This document shows, in pieces, positions 26,576 to 36,423 of a DNA stretch of 64,000 bases; the first letter of the stretch is position 1; the number at the start of each line of letters is the position of its first letter. The notes under the pieces were generated by a model. That model made no database searches, was not told where the DNA came from, and worked only from the letters and a program-made list of their open reading frames with translations. This stretch comes from Megasphaera sp. (lineage in GTDB: Bacteria; Bacillota; Negativicutes; Veillonellales; Megasphaeraceae). The stretch covers positions 1 to 64,000 of the forward strand of contig JALCDF010000002.1 of the NCBI GenBank assembly GCA_022641375.1, given 5' to 3'. A program made the translations under genes and the position numbers.

Positions 26576-26842
26576 ATGAAAAAGCATATAAAGAACATCA
26601 TAAAAATGACATTAGTAATGGCTTTGATGATTACTTCCTTTACGGGAGCCGTAGCAGTGCAGGCGGCCGGACCGGGGCCACAACAACGTTTGGAACAACG
26701 GGATGACCGGCCGGATATGCATCGTGATGACAATCATCGGCATCATCGCGACAGAGACAACAGCGACAGCAATTCCAATAATAAAGTCAATTGGGCCTTG
26801 GGCTTGGCAGCTGTCGCAGCAGTAGTTGCTATTACTAAATAG
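26576..26842 (+). CDS. Small secreted His/Asp-rich protein with C-terminal hydrophobic tail
   Basis: An 88-residue protein of unknown function. It has a signal peptide (about 1-31, cleavage near VQAAG), then a strongly charged middle (RDDRPDMHRDDNHRHHRDRDNSDSNSNN) and a C-terminal hydrophobic helix (WALGLAAVAAVVAITK). The His/Asp clusters could bind metals. The hydrophobic tail could anchor it or mediate assembly. ATG 26576 is chosen because GAGGAG (26562-26567) is correctly spaced. It is a single gene followed by a bidirectional hairpin terminator. Confidence 0.7.
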   Translation: MKKHIKNIIKMTLVMALMITSFTGAVAVQAAGPGPQQRLEQRDDRPDMHRDDNHRHHRDRDNSDSNSNNKVNWALGLAAVAAVVAITK

Positions 26843-26941
26843 CATTAATAAAAAATCAGTAGAAGAAGTAATATTATGAGAACAATGTTACGATACGTGG
26901 ACATGTAAATCTTCAGTAATACTTCTATATCACATTGGTAA

Positions 26942-26985
26942 AAAACGGCTATGAATAGCTTAGATAAGCTATTCATAGCCGTTTT
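26942..26985. terminator. Long perfect hairpin, bidirectional-type terminator
   Basis: AAAACGGCTATGAATAGCTT and AAGCTATTCATAGCCGTTTT form a perfect 20-base-pair stem with a four-base loop. Its A/T ends give a U tract in both directions. It lies after the small secreted protein and directly abuts the porin promoter. Confidence 0.85.
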
Positions 26986-27012
26986 GACATGCGCTGGCAA
27001 TTTCGGTACACT
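26984..27012 (+). promoter_or_regulatory. Strong promoter of the SLH porin
   Basis: TTGACA (26984-26989), a 17-base spacer and TACACT (27007-27012). The -35 box shares its first bases with the T tail of the upstream terminator. The leader to the porin start is about 165 bases long and contains the short ORF at 27094. Confidence 0.75.
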
Positions 27013-27093
27013 AGGTACGTATTCAGGGTAATACCGTTATGAAATGAATACATTTGATGTTTTTTTATGCATTTTTGATACGGAAGAGGAAAC

Positions 27094-27180
27094 ATGGAAA
27101 ACTCATTTCGGATGTCTAAAAATCATAAGAAGAGGTCAACTTTGTGTCTGATGACGATGTGGTATTTAGAAAAGAGGTAA
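27094..27180 (+). CDS. Short leader ORF upstream of the porin (not in ORF track)
   Basis: ATG 27094, preceded by GAAGAGGA, opens 28 codons (MENSFRMSKNHKKRSTLCLMTMWYLEKR) ending in TAA at 27178-27180, only four bases before the porin ATG. The final codons AAG AGG TAA contain the porin's own ribosome binding site. This layout suggests translational coupling. The peptide is basic and has no recognised function. It may be a chance frame, but the RBS and the abutting stop favour a regulatory role. Confidence 0.45.
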   Translation: MENSFRMSKNHKKRSTLCLMTMWYLEKR

Positions 27181-27184
27181 TTTC

Positions 27185-28570
27185 ATGAAAACGAAAGTGT
27201 TAACAGCGTTAGTTGCCACGCTGGCCATAGGAACGGCCTGTGTCTTTGCGGCAAATCCATTTGTCGATGTTCCATCTGACAGCTGGGCGTATCGGTCGGT
27301 TGTAGAATTGGCAGATGCGGGTATCATCCAGGGAGTTGACGGATCTTATTTTCAGGGTGAACGAAATATTACCCGTTACGAAGCTGCTGAAATGACGGCG
27401 AAAGCGATGGCTCATATGGATAAAGCTTCCGTAGAACAATGGGCCCTTATCAGTAAACTGGCTGATGAATATGCAGATGAGCTGAGCAATCTCGGTGTTC
27501 GCGTAGCTAATCTGGAAAACCGTGTCGGCAACGTGAAGCTGACCGGTGATGCGCGGGTACGGTATCGGTATATGAATGATAAAACGGATGCAATCACGGA
27601 TAAAGAAGTGAAGGGCTCTGGTAAGAAAAATGATAATTCCTGGGATTATCGTGTCCGTATCCGGGCTGCGGCTCATGTCAACGACCGGACGAAGGTCTCC
27701 TATGGGCTGAGCACGGACAGCGTTTCTTTCGGCAATAACAATACGGCGGCAACTGGTAAAAATGATAATGGCGATGTATTTACAGATCGGGCCAAAGTGA
27801 ATTATAATTTTGGTGGCAAGAACTGGGATTTACAGATAGGACGTACTGAAAAATACCAAATCGGCAACGGGTACGGCTATGCGTATGGTGATATCTTCGA
27901 TGGTGTACAATTAACCTATAAGAATGATAACGTACGGGCGATTGCCGGCTACGGGAAATTTAAGATAGGTGGCAATCATAAAGGTACTGCTTACGATTTA
28001 TTGGGAGCTAAAACCGGCTTTGGCGAAATTGATGGCTTCTTTGGTAACGGTTCTGAAATCGGCGTATACTATAATGATTTCAGCGGCAAGACTGCTGAAT
28101 ATAAAAATGGAGTACAGAGCAATACGACGACAGTGAATGCAGATGATTTATGGGGTGCGTTTACCAGAATCAAATTGGGCCAGAAGTGGAATTTGTTAGT
28201 AGACTATACCAATATTAATCTAAAAAGTAATTTGACATATGGCAATGGAAATGTGGCGGATCCCAATGTCTTGGCAGCACAACTGACGTATGGAAATGCA
28301 TCGGTTTCAAAGCCGGGTTCCTGGGAAATCTGGATCGAATATTTGAATGCTGATCCATATGCTGCTATCGGTTCGACGAATTCATGGAGATTTGGGCAAT
28401 TGGATAATCTGAAGTCCTGGGGCATCGGCGGAACCTATGTGTTTGCTAAAAATGCGAAGTTCAATGTATTCCAGTCCTTTGCTTCCACCAATAAGCAGGA
28501 TACGATGAATGGGGTAAAACAAGCGGATCCGGAAGAACAGACCCGGGCAGAATTTGTATTTTCCTTCTAG
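27185..28570 (+). CDS. SLH-domain outer-membrane porin (OmpM/Mep45-like)
   Basis: A 461-residue major outer-membrane protein of the Negativicutes type. It has a signal peptide 1-22 (ends CVFA), then one SLH domain at about 24-77 (NPFVDVPSDSWAYRSVVELADAGIIQG...ERNITRYEAAEMTAKAMA), which ties the outer membrane to peptidoglycan, a short coiled-coil spacer (about 80-113) and a beta-barrel from about 115 made of repeated amphipathic strands. It ends in aromatic FVFSF, the C-terminal Phe signature recognised by the BAM machinery. It is the best lineage marker in the window. The RBS AAGAGG overlaps the end of the leader ORF. Confidence 0.93.
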   Translation: MKTKVLTALVATLAIGTACVFAANPFVDVPSDSWAYRSVVELADAGIIQGVDGSYFQGERNITRYEAAEMTAKAMAHMDKASVEQWALISKLADEYADELSNLGVRVANLENRVGNVKLTGDARVRYRYMNDKTDAITDKEVKGSGKKNDNSWDYRVRIRAAAHVNDRTKVSYGLSTDSVSFGNNNTAATGKNDNGDVFTDRAKVNYNFGGKNWDLQIGRTEKYQIGNGYGYAYGDIFDGVQLTYKNDNVRAIAGYGKFKIGGNHKGTAYDLLGAKTGFGEIDGFFGNGSEIGVYYNDFSGKTAEYKNGVQSNTTTVNADDLWGAFTRIKLGQKWNLLVDYTNINLKSNLTYGNGNVADPNVLAAQLTYGNASVSKPGSWEIWIEYLNADPYAAIGSTNSWRFGQLDNLKSWGIGGTYVFAKNAKFNVFQSFASTNKQDTMNGVKQADPEEQTRAEFVFSF

Positions 28571-28636
28571 TTAGTTTTACTATTCCTGTACATAAGCAGT
28601 GTCTTATGTACGGGGATATAACATAATAATGCTACA

Positions 28637-28676
28637 AAAAAAATCGGATTCCAATTTCTTGGAATCCGATTTTTTT
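28637..28676. terminator. Bidirectional terminator between porin and ABC operon
   Basis: AAAAAAATCGGATTCCAA and TTGGAATCCGATTTTTTT form a near-perfect stem with a four-base loop, giving U tracts on both strands. It serves the porin (+) and the convergent ABC operon (-). Confidence 0.9.
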
Positions 28677-28731
28677 GCTGGAATGAAAATATGCAGCAGA
28701 TATCAGGTGTATCTGTTGCCAGGCAGAGAGA

Positions 28732-30402
28732 CTACGCTTTATACTGTGTATCTATGTATTTGTTTAGTACTAAGAGGGGAATCACTGTAAAAGCTACACA
28801 CAGGGCGGCCAGCGCCATGCCCAGGGATACACTGCCCTGTTCGAATTCACGCATGATAAAGGTGGAAATGACCAATACGTTCGGCGGTGCAATAAGACTC
28901 GGTGCGACGAGTTCGCGAATGCTGATGATAAAAGTCATCATCCAGCCGGCGGCAACTCCTTTTAAAATAAGGGGCAGTGTAATTTTGCGAAAAATATAGA
29001 AATGGCTGCCGCCGAATACTTGTCCTGCAGTCAGGAGGGATGCATTGATCTGGGTAAAGGAACTGGTTACGTATTGTACGGAATAGGGCAGAAAGAGGAC
29101 GACGTACGTAATGATCATGATGCCCATCGTATTATATACAGGCAGTATATCGTATATATCATTCCAGAAGAGCATGATGCCGATGACCAGCACAATACCA
29201 GGAAGCATTTCCGGCAGGAGGCTGACAGCTTCCAGTACCTTACCGTTATGATGCCGATAACGGCGTACGGCCAGGACAATGAGGGTACCGGCAGCGGCAC
29301 CGATCGTCGCTGCGGTAACGGCCAGAAACAGGCTGTTTGTCAGTGCTTGGATGGCATAGGTGTTTGATGTAAATAGTTCGTAGTAGTGACTGAACGTAAA
29401 ATTTCCGGCGGCTATCCCATAGCCGCGGAGATGGATAAGGCTGGTCGTAATAACCGAAAAATAGGGGATACCGATGGCGATGAACAGAATCACCACAATA
29501 TAGATCCAGGCACAGTATTTTTTCAGTACCGGCAGGGGATGGATGACGGCAGCGGAACCTTTGCCATTAATGAGGTTATAACTACGATGGGTGGTGATGT
29601 AGTTTTGCAGCACCCATAGGAGCAGACAAATGGTAATGAGCACGGATGATAATACAGCGGCTTTGCCGAAGGAGATAGGTGCTATAGCAGCATAGCGGTG
29701 AATATCCGTGGTAAATGCGGCATATCCGATGCGCCGTCCCAGTGTATAAGGGGTACCGTATTCAGATAACGTCTTGACAAAGACCAGCAGGGCGCCGATA
29801 ACATAATTTCCCGTGAGCAGGGGAAAGAAAATTTTGCGCATCCGTTGTATAAAGCCTGCTCCGAAAATAGTCGCTGATTCTTCGAGACTGGCAGGGACAT
29901 GGAGCATGGCATTTTTCATCAGTATCATCATGAAAGGGAATACGTGCAGACTCATGACCAGTACTAGGCCGGCCAGCGTAAAAAAAGCCGGTATTCCGTC
30001 TGAAAACAGAGTGGGACATAGTTGTCCTAAGAGACCGCGCTTCTGCATACATAAAATCCATCCCATGGAAGCAATATAGGGAGGTGTCATAAAGGGAATT
30101 AGGAATATAATATCAAAAAATTTATATTTTGCAAAAGTGGTCCGGGAAAAAAGATAAGCCAGGGGAATGGCAATGAGGGTCGATATCACCACGACCCAGA
30201 GCCCCAGGACGATGGAATTGACAATCATGGTGATGTTGTCTGATTCCATGAGTGTTGCCGTAACAAGCGAAAAATCAAGGCGGTCATTGATGATGACCGC
30301 CTTGATGAATATCGTAATCAGTGGGCAAACGATTAAAAATAGTAGTAATATTTCTAGTGATGCAAGAACCGGTATATGTTTTCCATCATGTTGTCGTATC
30401 AT
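28732..30402 (-). CDS. Fe3+-type ABC transporter permease (fused double unit)
   Basis: A 556-residue inner-membrane permease of the FbpB/AfuB type, with two copies of the six-helix binding-protein-dependent permease domain (about 60-265 and 345-545). The EAA-like loops are in the middle of each half (ESATIFGAGFIQRMRKIFFPLL; LLTAGQVFGGSHFYIFRKITLPLI). It is the last gene of a minus-strand operon: ATPase, lipoprotein, permease. It lies 12 bases downstream of the binding protein gene. The substrate is most likely ferric iron by family. Other COG1178-type cargos such as 2-aminoethylphosphonate or thiamine cannot be ruled out. Confidence 0.85.
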   Translation of the reverse strand: MIRQHDGKHIPVLASLEILLLFLIVCPLITIFIKAVIINDRLDFSLVTATLMESDNITMIVNSIVLGLWVVVISTLIAIPLAYLFSRTTFAKYKFFDIIFLIPFMTPPYIASMGWILCMQKRGLLGQLCPTLFSDGIPAFFTLAGLVLVMSLHVFPFMMILMKNAMLHVPASLEESATIFGAGFIQRMRKIFFPLLTGNYVIGALLVFVKTLSEYGTPYTLGRRIGYAAFTTDIHRYAAIAPISFGKAAVLSSVLITICLLLWVLQNYITTHRSYNLINGKGSAAVIHPLPVLKKYCAWIYIVVILFIAIGIPYFSVITTSLIHLRGYGIAAGNFTFSHYYELFTSNTYAIQALTNSLFLAVTAATIGAAAGTLIVLAVRRYRHHNGKVLEAVSLLPEMLPGIVLVIGIMLFWNDIYDILPVYNTMGIMIITYVVLFLPYSVQYVTSSFTQINASLLTAGQVFGGSHFYIFRKITLPLILKGVAAGWMMTFIISIRELVAPSLIAPPNVLVISTFIMREFEQGSVSLGMALAALCVAFTVIPLLVLNKYIDTQYKA

Positions 30403-30414
30403 ATAGTTCTCCTC

Positions 30415-31422
30415 TTATTTACATAAGTTATTTAATTTTTTAGCCGTATCCGCGGCGATAGCCATCATGTTGTCCCATTCAGGCGTAATCTGGGGAATCG
30501 ATTCGAGCGGTGTTCCTTTGGCTTTGATATCACGCCGTCCGGGAATGAGAAAGGCATTGGCAATGAGCTGTTGGGCTTCATCGGAAAGCAGGTAATCCAT
30601 GAATTTCTTAGCGTTTTCCGTATCCGGTGCGTTTTTCATGATCATTGCCGGCCGGGGATTGATAATCGTACCGCTCTTGGGATAATAGATTGCCAGTGGT
30701 TCGCCTTTTTTGATGGCTTCATAGGCATTATAATCTACGCCGGCGACGAGGATTCCCACTTCACCGGTAGTGACGGCTTCCATCGCTGCTTTATTGGCAC
30801 CGGGTATTTTCATGCCATTTTCAGCCAGGGCCTGAAAGGTATTCCAACCGTTTTTATTGACGTAGCCAGCGAGGAAGTCTTTGCAGGCGCCGGATTTTTC
30901 CGGATCGGGAATAGCCAGCATGCCACGATAGCGTGGATTGGCCAGTTCATCCCAATCGGCATTTAATTCGGGAGTGATATTTGTATTGTAAATGATGCCG
31001 GCAGCTGAGGCTGAATAACCGACAAGCTGATTATCTCCGTCAATCCAGTCATTTACCAGGGCATCTGCCTGACTGGGCCGGTAGGATTGCAGTTCCCCTT
31101 TTTGTTTCATGGATAAACCGTCAGACCAGGATGCGAGGATGACAACATCGGCGACGGGATTGGATTTTTCCGCTTCCAGCCGGGCCAGGATTTCGCCGGT
31201 GGTACCTTGGAATTTTTCAACTTTAATGCCGGCTTTCTTTTCAAATCCCTGACAAAGTTTGTCGGATAAACCGGCTGGAGACGGCATATATACCGTAATT
31301 TTTTGTTCCGGGGCGGCCGCTTGCTTTTCAGTACCATTGGTGTCAGTCCGGGTGCCGCAGGCAGCCAGAGAAACACAGAGGCTGGTGGACAGGACGAGGG
31401 ATAGGAGCTTTTTCAGTTTCAT
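30415..31422 (-). CDS. Fe3+-type ABC transporter substrate-binding lipoprotein
   Basis: A 335-residue periplasmic binding protein anchored as a lipoprotein: signal with lipobox SLAACG at about residue 21. The mature part fits the iron(III)/spermidine-like type II binding fold (KITVYMPSPAGLSDKLCQGFEKKAGIKVEKFQGTTGEILARLEAEKSNPVADVVI). The ORF track start at 31527 is too early. The ATG at 31422 follows AGAGG and gives a clean signal peptide. The classic ferric-binding Tyr pair cannot be confirmed by eye, so the substrate is inferred from family and operon. Confidence 0.82.
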   Translation of the reverse strand: MKLKKLLSLVLSTSLCVSLAACGTRTDTNGTEKQAAAPEQKITVYMPSPAGLSDKLCQGFEKKAGIKVEKFQGTTGEILARLEAEKSNPVADVVILASWSDGLSMKQKGELQSYRPSQADALVNDWIDGDNQLVGYSASAAGIIYNTNITPELNADWDELANPRYRGMLAIPDPEKSGACKDFLAGYVNKNGWNTFQALAENGMKIPGANKAAMEAVTTGEVGILVAGVDYNAYEAIKKGEPLAIYYPKSGTIINPRPAMIMKNAPDTENAKKFMDYLLSDEAQQLIANAFLIPGRRDIKAKGTPLESIPQITPEWDNMMAIAADTAKKLNNLCK

Positions 31423-31493
31423 AGGTAACCTCTTTTCATAGGAACGATAAAGATAATGTAATATAAGGTTCTGTACAGTGGCGGTGCCGGATA

Positions 31494-32447
31494 TCATACC
31501 TGGATAATATCCGCATTGTCGATGCACAGGGAAATCATTTTTCCTGATGCCATTTTATATGGGGATAAGCAGGTCCAATGTTCATCATGATATTTCAGAT
31601 GAATTTGGTAGGTATTTCCTAGAAATTGACTGGAGAGCACCTGGGCCGGGAAGGTATGATACTGAAGTTTTGTACGGGACAGGGATTTTTCCGGACGGAA
31701 CATATGATGTTCGTCAATCCAGTTCGATAATCCGATAAAATGAGCGACGAATGGCGTCTTGGGAGAATTATAAATGATTTCCGGAACATCGTATTGTTCG
31801 ATATGCCCGTTTTCCATGATAGCGATTTTGTCACTCATGCTCATGGCTTCAGTCTGATCATGCGTGACAAAGACGGCGGTGATATTCAGGCGGGCGACTA
31901 ATTCACGCAATTCGATGCGCATTCTTTCACGTAACAGTGCGTCCAGCGCAGAGAGGGGTTCATCGAAGAGTATACATTCCGGCTCGATGACGATGGCCCG
32001 GGCGAAGGATACGCGTTGTTGCTGTCCGCCTGAAAGCTGATGGGGATAGCAATCGGCTTTGTCATCCAGCTGCACCGCATGAAGGGCCGTTGTTACTTTT
32101 TCCTCGAGGTTTTCCGTATGTCCGGTGGCGCGCAGGCCAAATGCGACATTTTCAAAGGCGGTCATGTGCGGCCATAGGGAAAAATCCTGAAAGACAAATC
32201 CGAGACCGCGTTTTTCTGGGGAGATATTGATTCCCTTTGACTGGGAAAACATGCAACGGTCATCAAAGTACACTTCGCCGCTATCGGGACATTCCAAGCC
32301 GGAAATTATGCGTAAGAGCGTAGTCTTACCACATCCGGAAGAACCCAGCAGGGTAGTAAAACTGGCATCGTCGATGATCAGGGATACATCGCGGATGACT
32401 GATTTATTCCCATAGGATTTATGGATATGATGTAATGAGATTTTCAT
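31494..32447 (-). CDS. ABC transporter ATP-binding protein (FbpC-like)
   Basis: A 317-residue ATPase of the importer operon. It shows Walker A GSSGCGKTT, signature LSGGQQQRVSFARA, Walker B CILFDEPLSALD and the switch His in VTHDQTEAMSM. A C-terminal regulatory (TOBE-like) extension of about 80 residues follows, as in FbpC/PotA proteins. The start is ATG 32447 with AGGAGG upstream; the track start at 32477 adds ten residues. It is the first gene of the minus-strand operon. A convincing Fur box was not found upstream. Confidence 0.87.
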   Translation of the reverse strand: MKISLHHIHKSYGNKSVIRDVSLIIDDASFTTLLGSSGCGKTTLLRIISGLECPDSGEVYFDDRCMFSQSKGINISPEKRGLGFVFQDFSLWPHMTAFENVAFGLRATGHTENLEEKVTTALHAVQLDDKADCYPHQLSGGQQQRVSFARAIVIEPECILFDEPLSALDALLRERMRIELRELVARLNITAVFVTHDQTEAMSMSDKIAIMENGHIEQYDVPEIIYNSPKTPFVAHFIGLSNWIDEHHMFRPEKSLSRTKLQYHTFPAQVLSSQFLGNTYQIHLKYHDEHWTCLSPYKMASGKMISLCIDNADIIQV

Positions 32448-32649
32448 GATACCTCCTGGAAAATATGGATAACACATTTCACAGGCAATGATATCGCAAA
32501 AGGATATAATATATATGTGTGTTTCGTAAATACATTGTAAAGCTGGTTATTTACCGCAGGAAATATTCTTATCTCTGCTGTCATGAGAGGCTGTTTGTTT
32601 TTTTCGATTCGGTATGTATATATACAATATTATAGGAAATGGGTTAGTG

Positions 32650-32678
32650 TAGACATGTTTTTAATTATAGTGTAGAAT
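32650..32678 (+). promoter_or_regulatory. Probable promoter of topA
   Basis: TAGACA (32650-32655), a 17-base spacer and TAGAAT (32673-32678), about 85 bases before the topA start. The region 32448-32761 has no gene. It also holds AT-rich sequence from which the divergent ABC operon is probably transcribed (TTTACG and TATATC-like boxes on the minus strand, weak). Confidence 0.5.
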
Positions 32679-32761
32679 GTCATAATAGATTCATGTATAG
32701 ATTATACGGGTGTTTTTATATACCCATGCGGTTTCAGATATCAAAGATAGGTGGAGAAAGT

Positions 32762-35035
32762 ATGTTAGAAGTTCCTATAAAACGTACCATTATTATTGAT
32801 GATAAAAAGAAAAAGAAACGGGGTCGCAAGAAGAAGGCTGATGGCGAGAAAATGGTCATTCACGGCACGGTGAACCTGCCGGAGAAAAAGCCTCTTCAAA
32901 AAATGGATCCCCTGCCGAAGAATGCCAAAAATCTGGTTATTGTGGAATCTCCTGCCAAAGCCAAGACCATTGAAAAATTCCTGGGCAGTTCCTATAAAGT
33001 CATGGCCAGCCGCGGCCATCTCCGCGATTTGCCGCGCAATCAGTTCGGCGTCAATATCGAAGAACATTTTTCGCCGACGTATACGAACATGTGGGACAAG
33101 CGCAAGCTGATTGACGAATTACAGAACGAATATATCCGTTCGAAGAAAGTGTATCTGGCAACTGACCCTGACCGCGAAGGAGAAGCGATTTCATGGCATT
33201 TGGCCCATTTGCTGAATATGGACCCCAAAGAAAAATGCCGGATCATGTTCCATGAAATCACTAAAAAAGCGGTATTAGCGGGAATAGATGACCCGGAACC
33301 CATTAATTTGCCCAAAGTCGATGCGCAGCAGGCACGCCGTGTCCTGGATCGTATCGTCGGGTATAAATTGAGTCCGCTCCTTTGGAAAAAGGTTTGCAAG
33401 GGACTCAGCGCAGGCCGTGTCCAATCCGTTGCGGTCCGGCTTATTTGTGAACGGGAAGAAGAAATCAAGGCTTTCGTCCCCGAAGAATACTGGTCTATTG
33501 CCGGTATGTATAAGACCGTGGACGGACTGACCCTGCATACGGAATTAGCGAAGATCGACGGCAAAAAGGCGTCCATTGCAGATGGTGATACGGCCAGGAA
33601 GATTGCCGCAGATCTGCAGTGGGAACAACAGGGACAGGCGGATCATGAAGCCGATATCATTACCAAAGTAGAAAAACGTAAGCGTAAACGGCAGCCACAG
33701 CCTCCGTTCACGACATCGACCATGCAGCAGGAATGTGTTTCCAAACTCAATTTCGGCGCGAAAAAGACGATGATGCTGGCCCAGCAATTATACGAAGGGC
33801 TGGATATCGGCGAACAGGGCCATGTCGGCCTGATCACCTATATGCGTACGGACTCGACGCGTATCAATGACGATATGATCCAGGATGCCCGGGATTTCGT
33901 TACGGCGAATTACGGCAGTGAATTCATTCCGCCCAAACCCCGTGTATATAAGACGAAACAAACCAGTCAGGATGCCCATGAAGCGATTCGTCCGACATCT
34001 CTGGAATTGACGCCGCACAGTATCGCATCGTTTTTGTCACGGGACCAGCTGCGTCTTTATACGCTCATTTGGAACCGCTTCCTGGCCAGCCAGATGGAAT
34101 CGGTAGAAACCGAACATATGGCGATCCTCATCGAATCGGGCCCGTATGAATTGAAGGCCGCCGGCTATAAAGTGGTCTTTAAAGGGTTCACGGAACTCTA
34201 TGAAGATGCCAAGAAGGATAAAACCTTATCGGAACTTCCTAAGATAGAAGCTCATACGGTCGTCCATAATACATCGGTCGAACCGATACAGCATTTTACC
34301 CAGCCGCCGGCCCGCTATACCGAAGCCAGCCTGATCAAGACGCTGGAAGAAAAGGGCATCGGCAGACCGAGTACCTATGCGCCGATTATGGATACGATAC
34401 AGAACCGCAATTATGTTGAAAAAAAGGACAAGCAATTCGTGCCGACAGAATTGGGCGTTATCATCGTTGATTTGTTGAAAAAATATTTTGAACAAATCAT
34501 CAATGTCGGATTTACGGCCCATATGGAAGAAGAACTCGATGATATCGAACAGAGCAAGGATACGTATGAACATGTCCTGCAGGAATTTTATGATATCTTT
34601 AAACCGGAAATGGATGCAGCGGAAGAACATATGGAAAAAGTTACCGTTGCCGGTCAGGATTCCGGCCAGGTATGTGAGCTCTGCGGGGCGCCTATGGTCT
34701 ATAAATTCGGCCGGTTTGGCAAATTCCTGGCATGTTCCAATTTCCCGGAATGCCGTAATACCAAAGCTATCGTAGAAGATCTGGGGATTACCTGTCCGAA
34801 GTGCGGCAAGGGATCGCTCATCCGGCGGAAATCGCGGCGGGGCCGTGTGTTTTACGGCTGCAGCGAGTATCCGGATTGTGATTTCGTGTTATGGAACGAA
34901 CCGGTAGATAAAAAATGCCCCAAATGCGGCAGTATCATGGTCATTAAGCATTATAAAAAGGGACCGGATAAACTGTTTTGCAGCAATGCCGAATGTGAAA
35001 ATCATAAGAATGGAGAAATCGTGAATGAAGAATAG
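32762..35035 (+). CDS. topA: DNA topoisomerase I
   Basis: A type IA topoisomerase that relaxes negative supercoils. At 757 residues it has: a lysine-rich N-terminal extension of about 60 residues ([21 protein letters not shown]) that precedes the TOPRIM domain ([18 protein letters not shown]); the TOPRIM acidic motif DPDREGEA; the active-site Tyr in [12 protein letters not shown]; and three C-terminal four-Cys zinc ribbons (CELCGAPM...[15 protein letters not shown]...[15 protein letters not shown]...CSNAEC). The start is ATG 32762 after AGGTGGAG, not 32693. The basic extension is unusual compared with E. coli and may add DNA binding. It overlaps trmFO by 11 bases. Confidence 0.97.
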   Translation: MLEVPIKRTIIIDDKKKKKRGRKKKADGEKMVIHGTVNLPEKKPLQKMDPLPKNAKNLVIVESPAKAKTIEKFLGSSYKVMASRGHLRDLPRNQFGVNIEEHFSPTYTNMWDKRKLIDELQNEYIRSKKVYLATDPDREGEAISWHLAHLLNMDPKEKCRIMFHEITKKAVLAGIDDPEPINLPKVDAQQARRVLDRIVGYKLSPLLWKKVCKGLSAGRVQSVAVRLICEREEEIKAFVPEEYWSIAGMYKTVDGLTLHTELAKIDGKKASIADGDTARKIAADLQWEQQGQADHEADIITKVEKRKRKRQPQPPFTTSTMQQECVSKLNFGAKKTMMLAQQLYEGLDIGEQGHVGLITYMRTDSTRINDDMIQDARDFVTANYGSEFIPPKPRVYKTKQTSQDAHEAIRPTSLELTPHSIASFLSRDQLRLYTLIWNRFLASQMESVETEHMAILIESGPYELKAAGYKVVFKGFTELYEDAKKDKTLSELPKIEAHTVVHNTSVEPIQHFTQPPARYTEASLIKTLEEKGIGRPSTYAPIMDTIQNRNYVEKKDKQFVPTELGVIIVDLLKKYFEQIINVGFTAHMEEELDDIEQSKDTYEHVLQEFYDIFKPEMDAAEEHMEKVTVAGQDSGQVCELCGAPMVYKFGRFGKFLACSNFPECRNTKAIVEDLGITCPKCGKGSLIRRKSRRGRVFYGCSEYPDCDFVLWNEPVDKKCPKCGSIMVIKHYKKGPDKLFCSNAECENHKNGEIVNEE

Positions 35036-36338
35036 CGTCTTAGTCATCGGAGCCGGCCTGGCCGGGTCGGAAGCGGCCTGGCAACTGGTTCAGCGGGGGA
35101 TTCCCGTTGAATTGGCCGAAATGCGGCCGGTAAAATCTTCACCGGCCCATCATACGGAGTATTTTGCCGAATTGGTGTGCAGCAATTCACTGCGGGCCGC
35201 CAATATCGAAAATGCTGTAGGATTATTAAAAGAAGAAATGCGGCAGCTCGATTCGCTGATCATGATGTCTGCTGATGCCAACCGTGTTCCTGCCGGCGGT
35301 GCGCTGGCCGTGGACCGGGTGCCGTTCAGCCAGATGATTACGGAAAAACTGCAGTCGAATCCGCTGGTAACGGTTATCCATGAAGAAATATCCGCATTAC
35401 CCAAAGATCAGGTATGCATCATCGCTACCGGTCCATTGACCAGTGAAGCCATGTCGGATGCCATCCGCAATCTTACGGGCAAGGACTATTTTCATTTTCA
35501 TGATGCCGCAGCGCCTATCGTTACGCTGGAATCCCTGGATATGACCAAGGTCTATCGGGCTGCCCGCTATGGTAAGGGCGGGGCAGATTATCTGAACTGT
35601 CCCTTTACCCAGGAAGAATATGAAGCATTCTGGCAGGCCTTGACGACGGCCGAATGTGCCGAGCTGCATGAGTTCGAAAAAAAGGATGCCGTCTTTGAAG
35701 GGTGTATGCCTATAGAAATCATGGCTGCCCGCGGCGTCGATACGATTCGTTATGGTCCGTTGAAGCCTGTCGGCCTGGAACTTCCCGACACGGGCGAACG
35801 CCCCTATGCGGTGGTACAACTGCGGCAGGACAACGGCAGTGCGACCCTGTATAATATCGTCGGTTTCCAGACCCATTTGAAATTCCCGGAACAGAAACGG
35901 GTATTTTCCATGATTCCCGGTCTGGAACATGCGGAATTTGTCCGCTATGGCGTAATGCACCGGAATTCCTATATCAATTCGCCGGAATTACTGCTGCCGA
36001 CATTGCAGTTCCGTAACCTGCCGAATGTCTTTGTTGCCGGCCAGCTCACCGGTGTCGAAGGATATCTGGAATCGGCTTCCATGGGGCTTCTGGCAGGAAT
36101 CAATGCCGCAAAATATTTGCAGGGCAATGAATGTATTACCTTTTCAAAGCAGACTGCCATCGGCGGCCTGAGCCAGTACATTTCCAGCGGCCCGAATGAC
36201 CATTTCCAGCCCATGAATGTCAATTTCGGCATCATGGAACCCCTGGGGAACAAAAAACGTATGAAAAAGCGGGAAAAGAATGCCCTTTTGGCCAAACGGG
36301 CACTGGCAGAAATAGAAATTATGAAATCAAAGGTGTAA
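35025..36338 (+). CDS. trmFO: Methylenetetrahydrofolate-tRNA (uracil-54-C5)-methyltransferase
   Basis: A folate- and FAD-dependent enzyme that makes 5-methyluridine at position 54 of tRNA (ribothymidine). The 437 residues start with the FAD motif [15 protein letters not shown], followed by the family blocks [26 protein letters not shown] and [12 protein letters not shown]. The C-terminal part has [27 protein letters not shown]. It follows topA as in Bacillus, where the next gene would be xerC. Here xerC is missing and hslV comes next. Confidence 0.97.
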   Translation: MKNSVLVIGAGLAGSEAAWQLVQRGIPVELAEMRPVKSSPAHHTEYFAELVCSNSLRAANIENAVGLLKEEMRQLDSLIMMSADANRVPAGGALAVDRVPFSQMITEKLQSNPLVTVIHEEISALPKDQVCIIATGPLTSEAMSDAIRNLTGKDYFHFHDAAAPIVTLESLDMTKVYRAARYGKGGADYLNCPFTQEEYEAFWQALTTAECAELHEFEKKDAVFEGCMPIEIMAARGVDTIRYGPLKPVGLELPDTGERPYAVVQLRQDNGSATLYNIVGFQTHLKFPEQKRVFSMIPGLEHAEFVRYGVMHRNSYINSPELLLPTLQFRNLPNVFVAGQLTGVEGYLESASMGLLAGINAAKYLQGNECITFSKQTAIGGLSQYISSGPNDHFQPMNVNFGIMEPLGNKKRMKKREKNALLAKRALAEIEIMKSKV

Positions 36339-36423
36339 TATAGATATAGCAGCTGCCCGGGCCTGGCCCGGCAGTGCTAAAAGGAAGGCCGGTATGGTAT
36401 CGGCAGATAGGAGACAACGTATA

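Noticed and set aside
32448-32560. Fur box upstream of the ABC operon
   Set aside because: Only scattered GATAT-like pieces, no 19-bp GATAATGATAATCATTATC match worth claiming.
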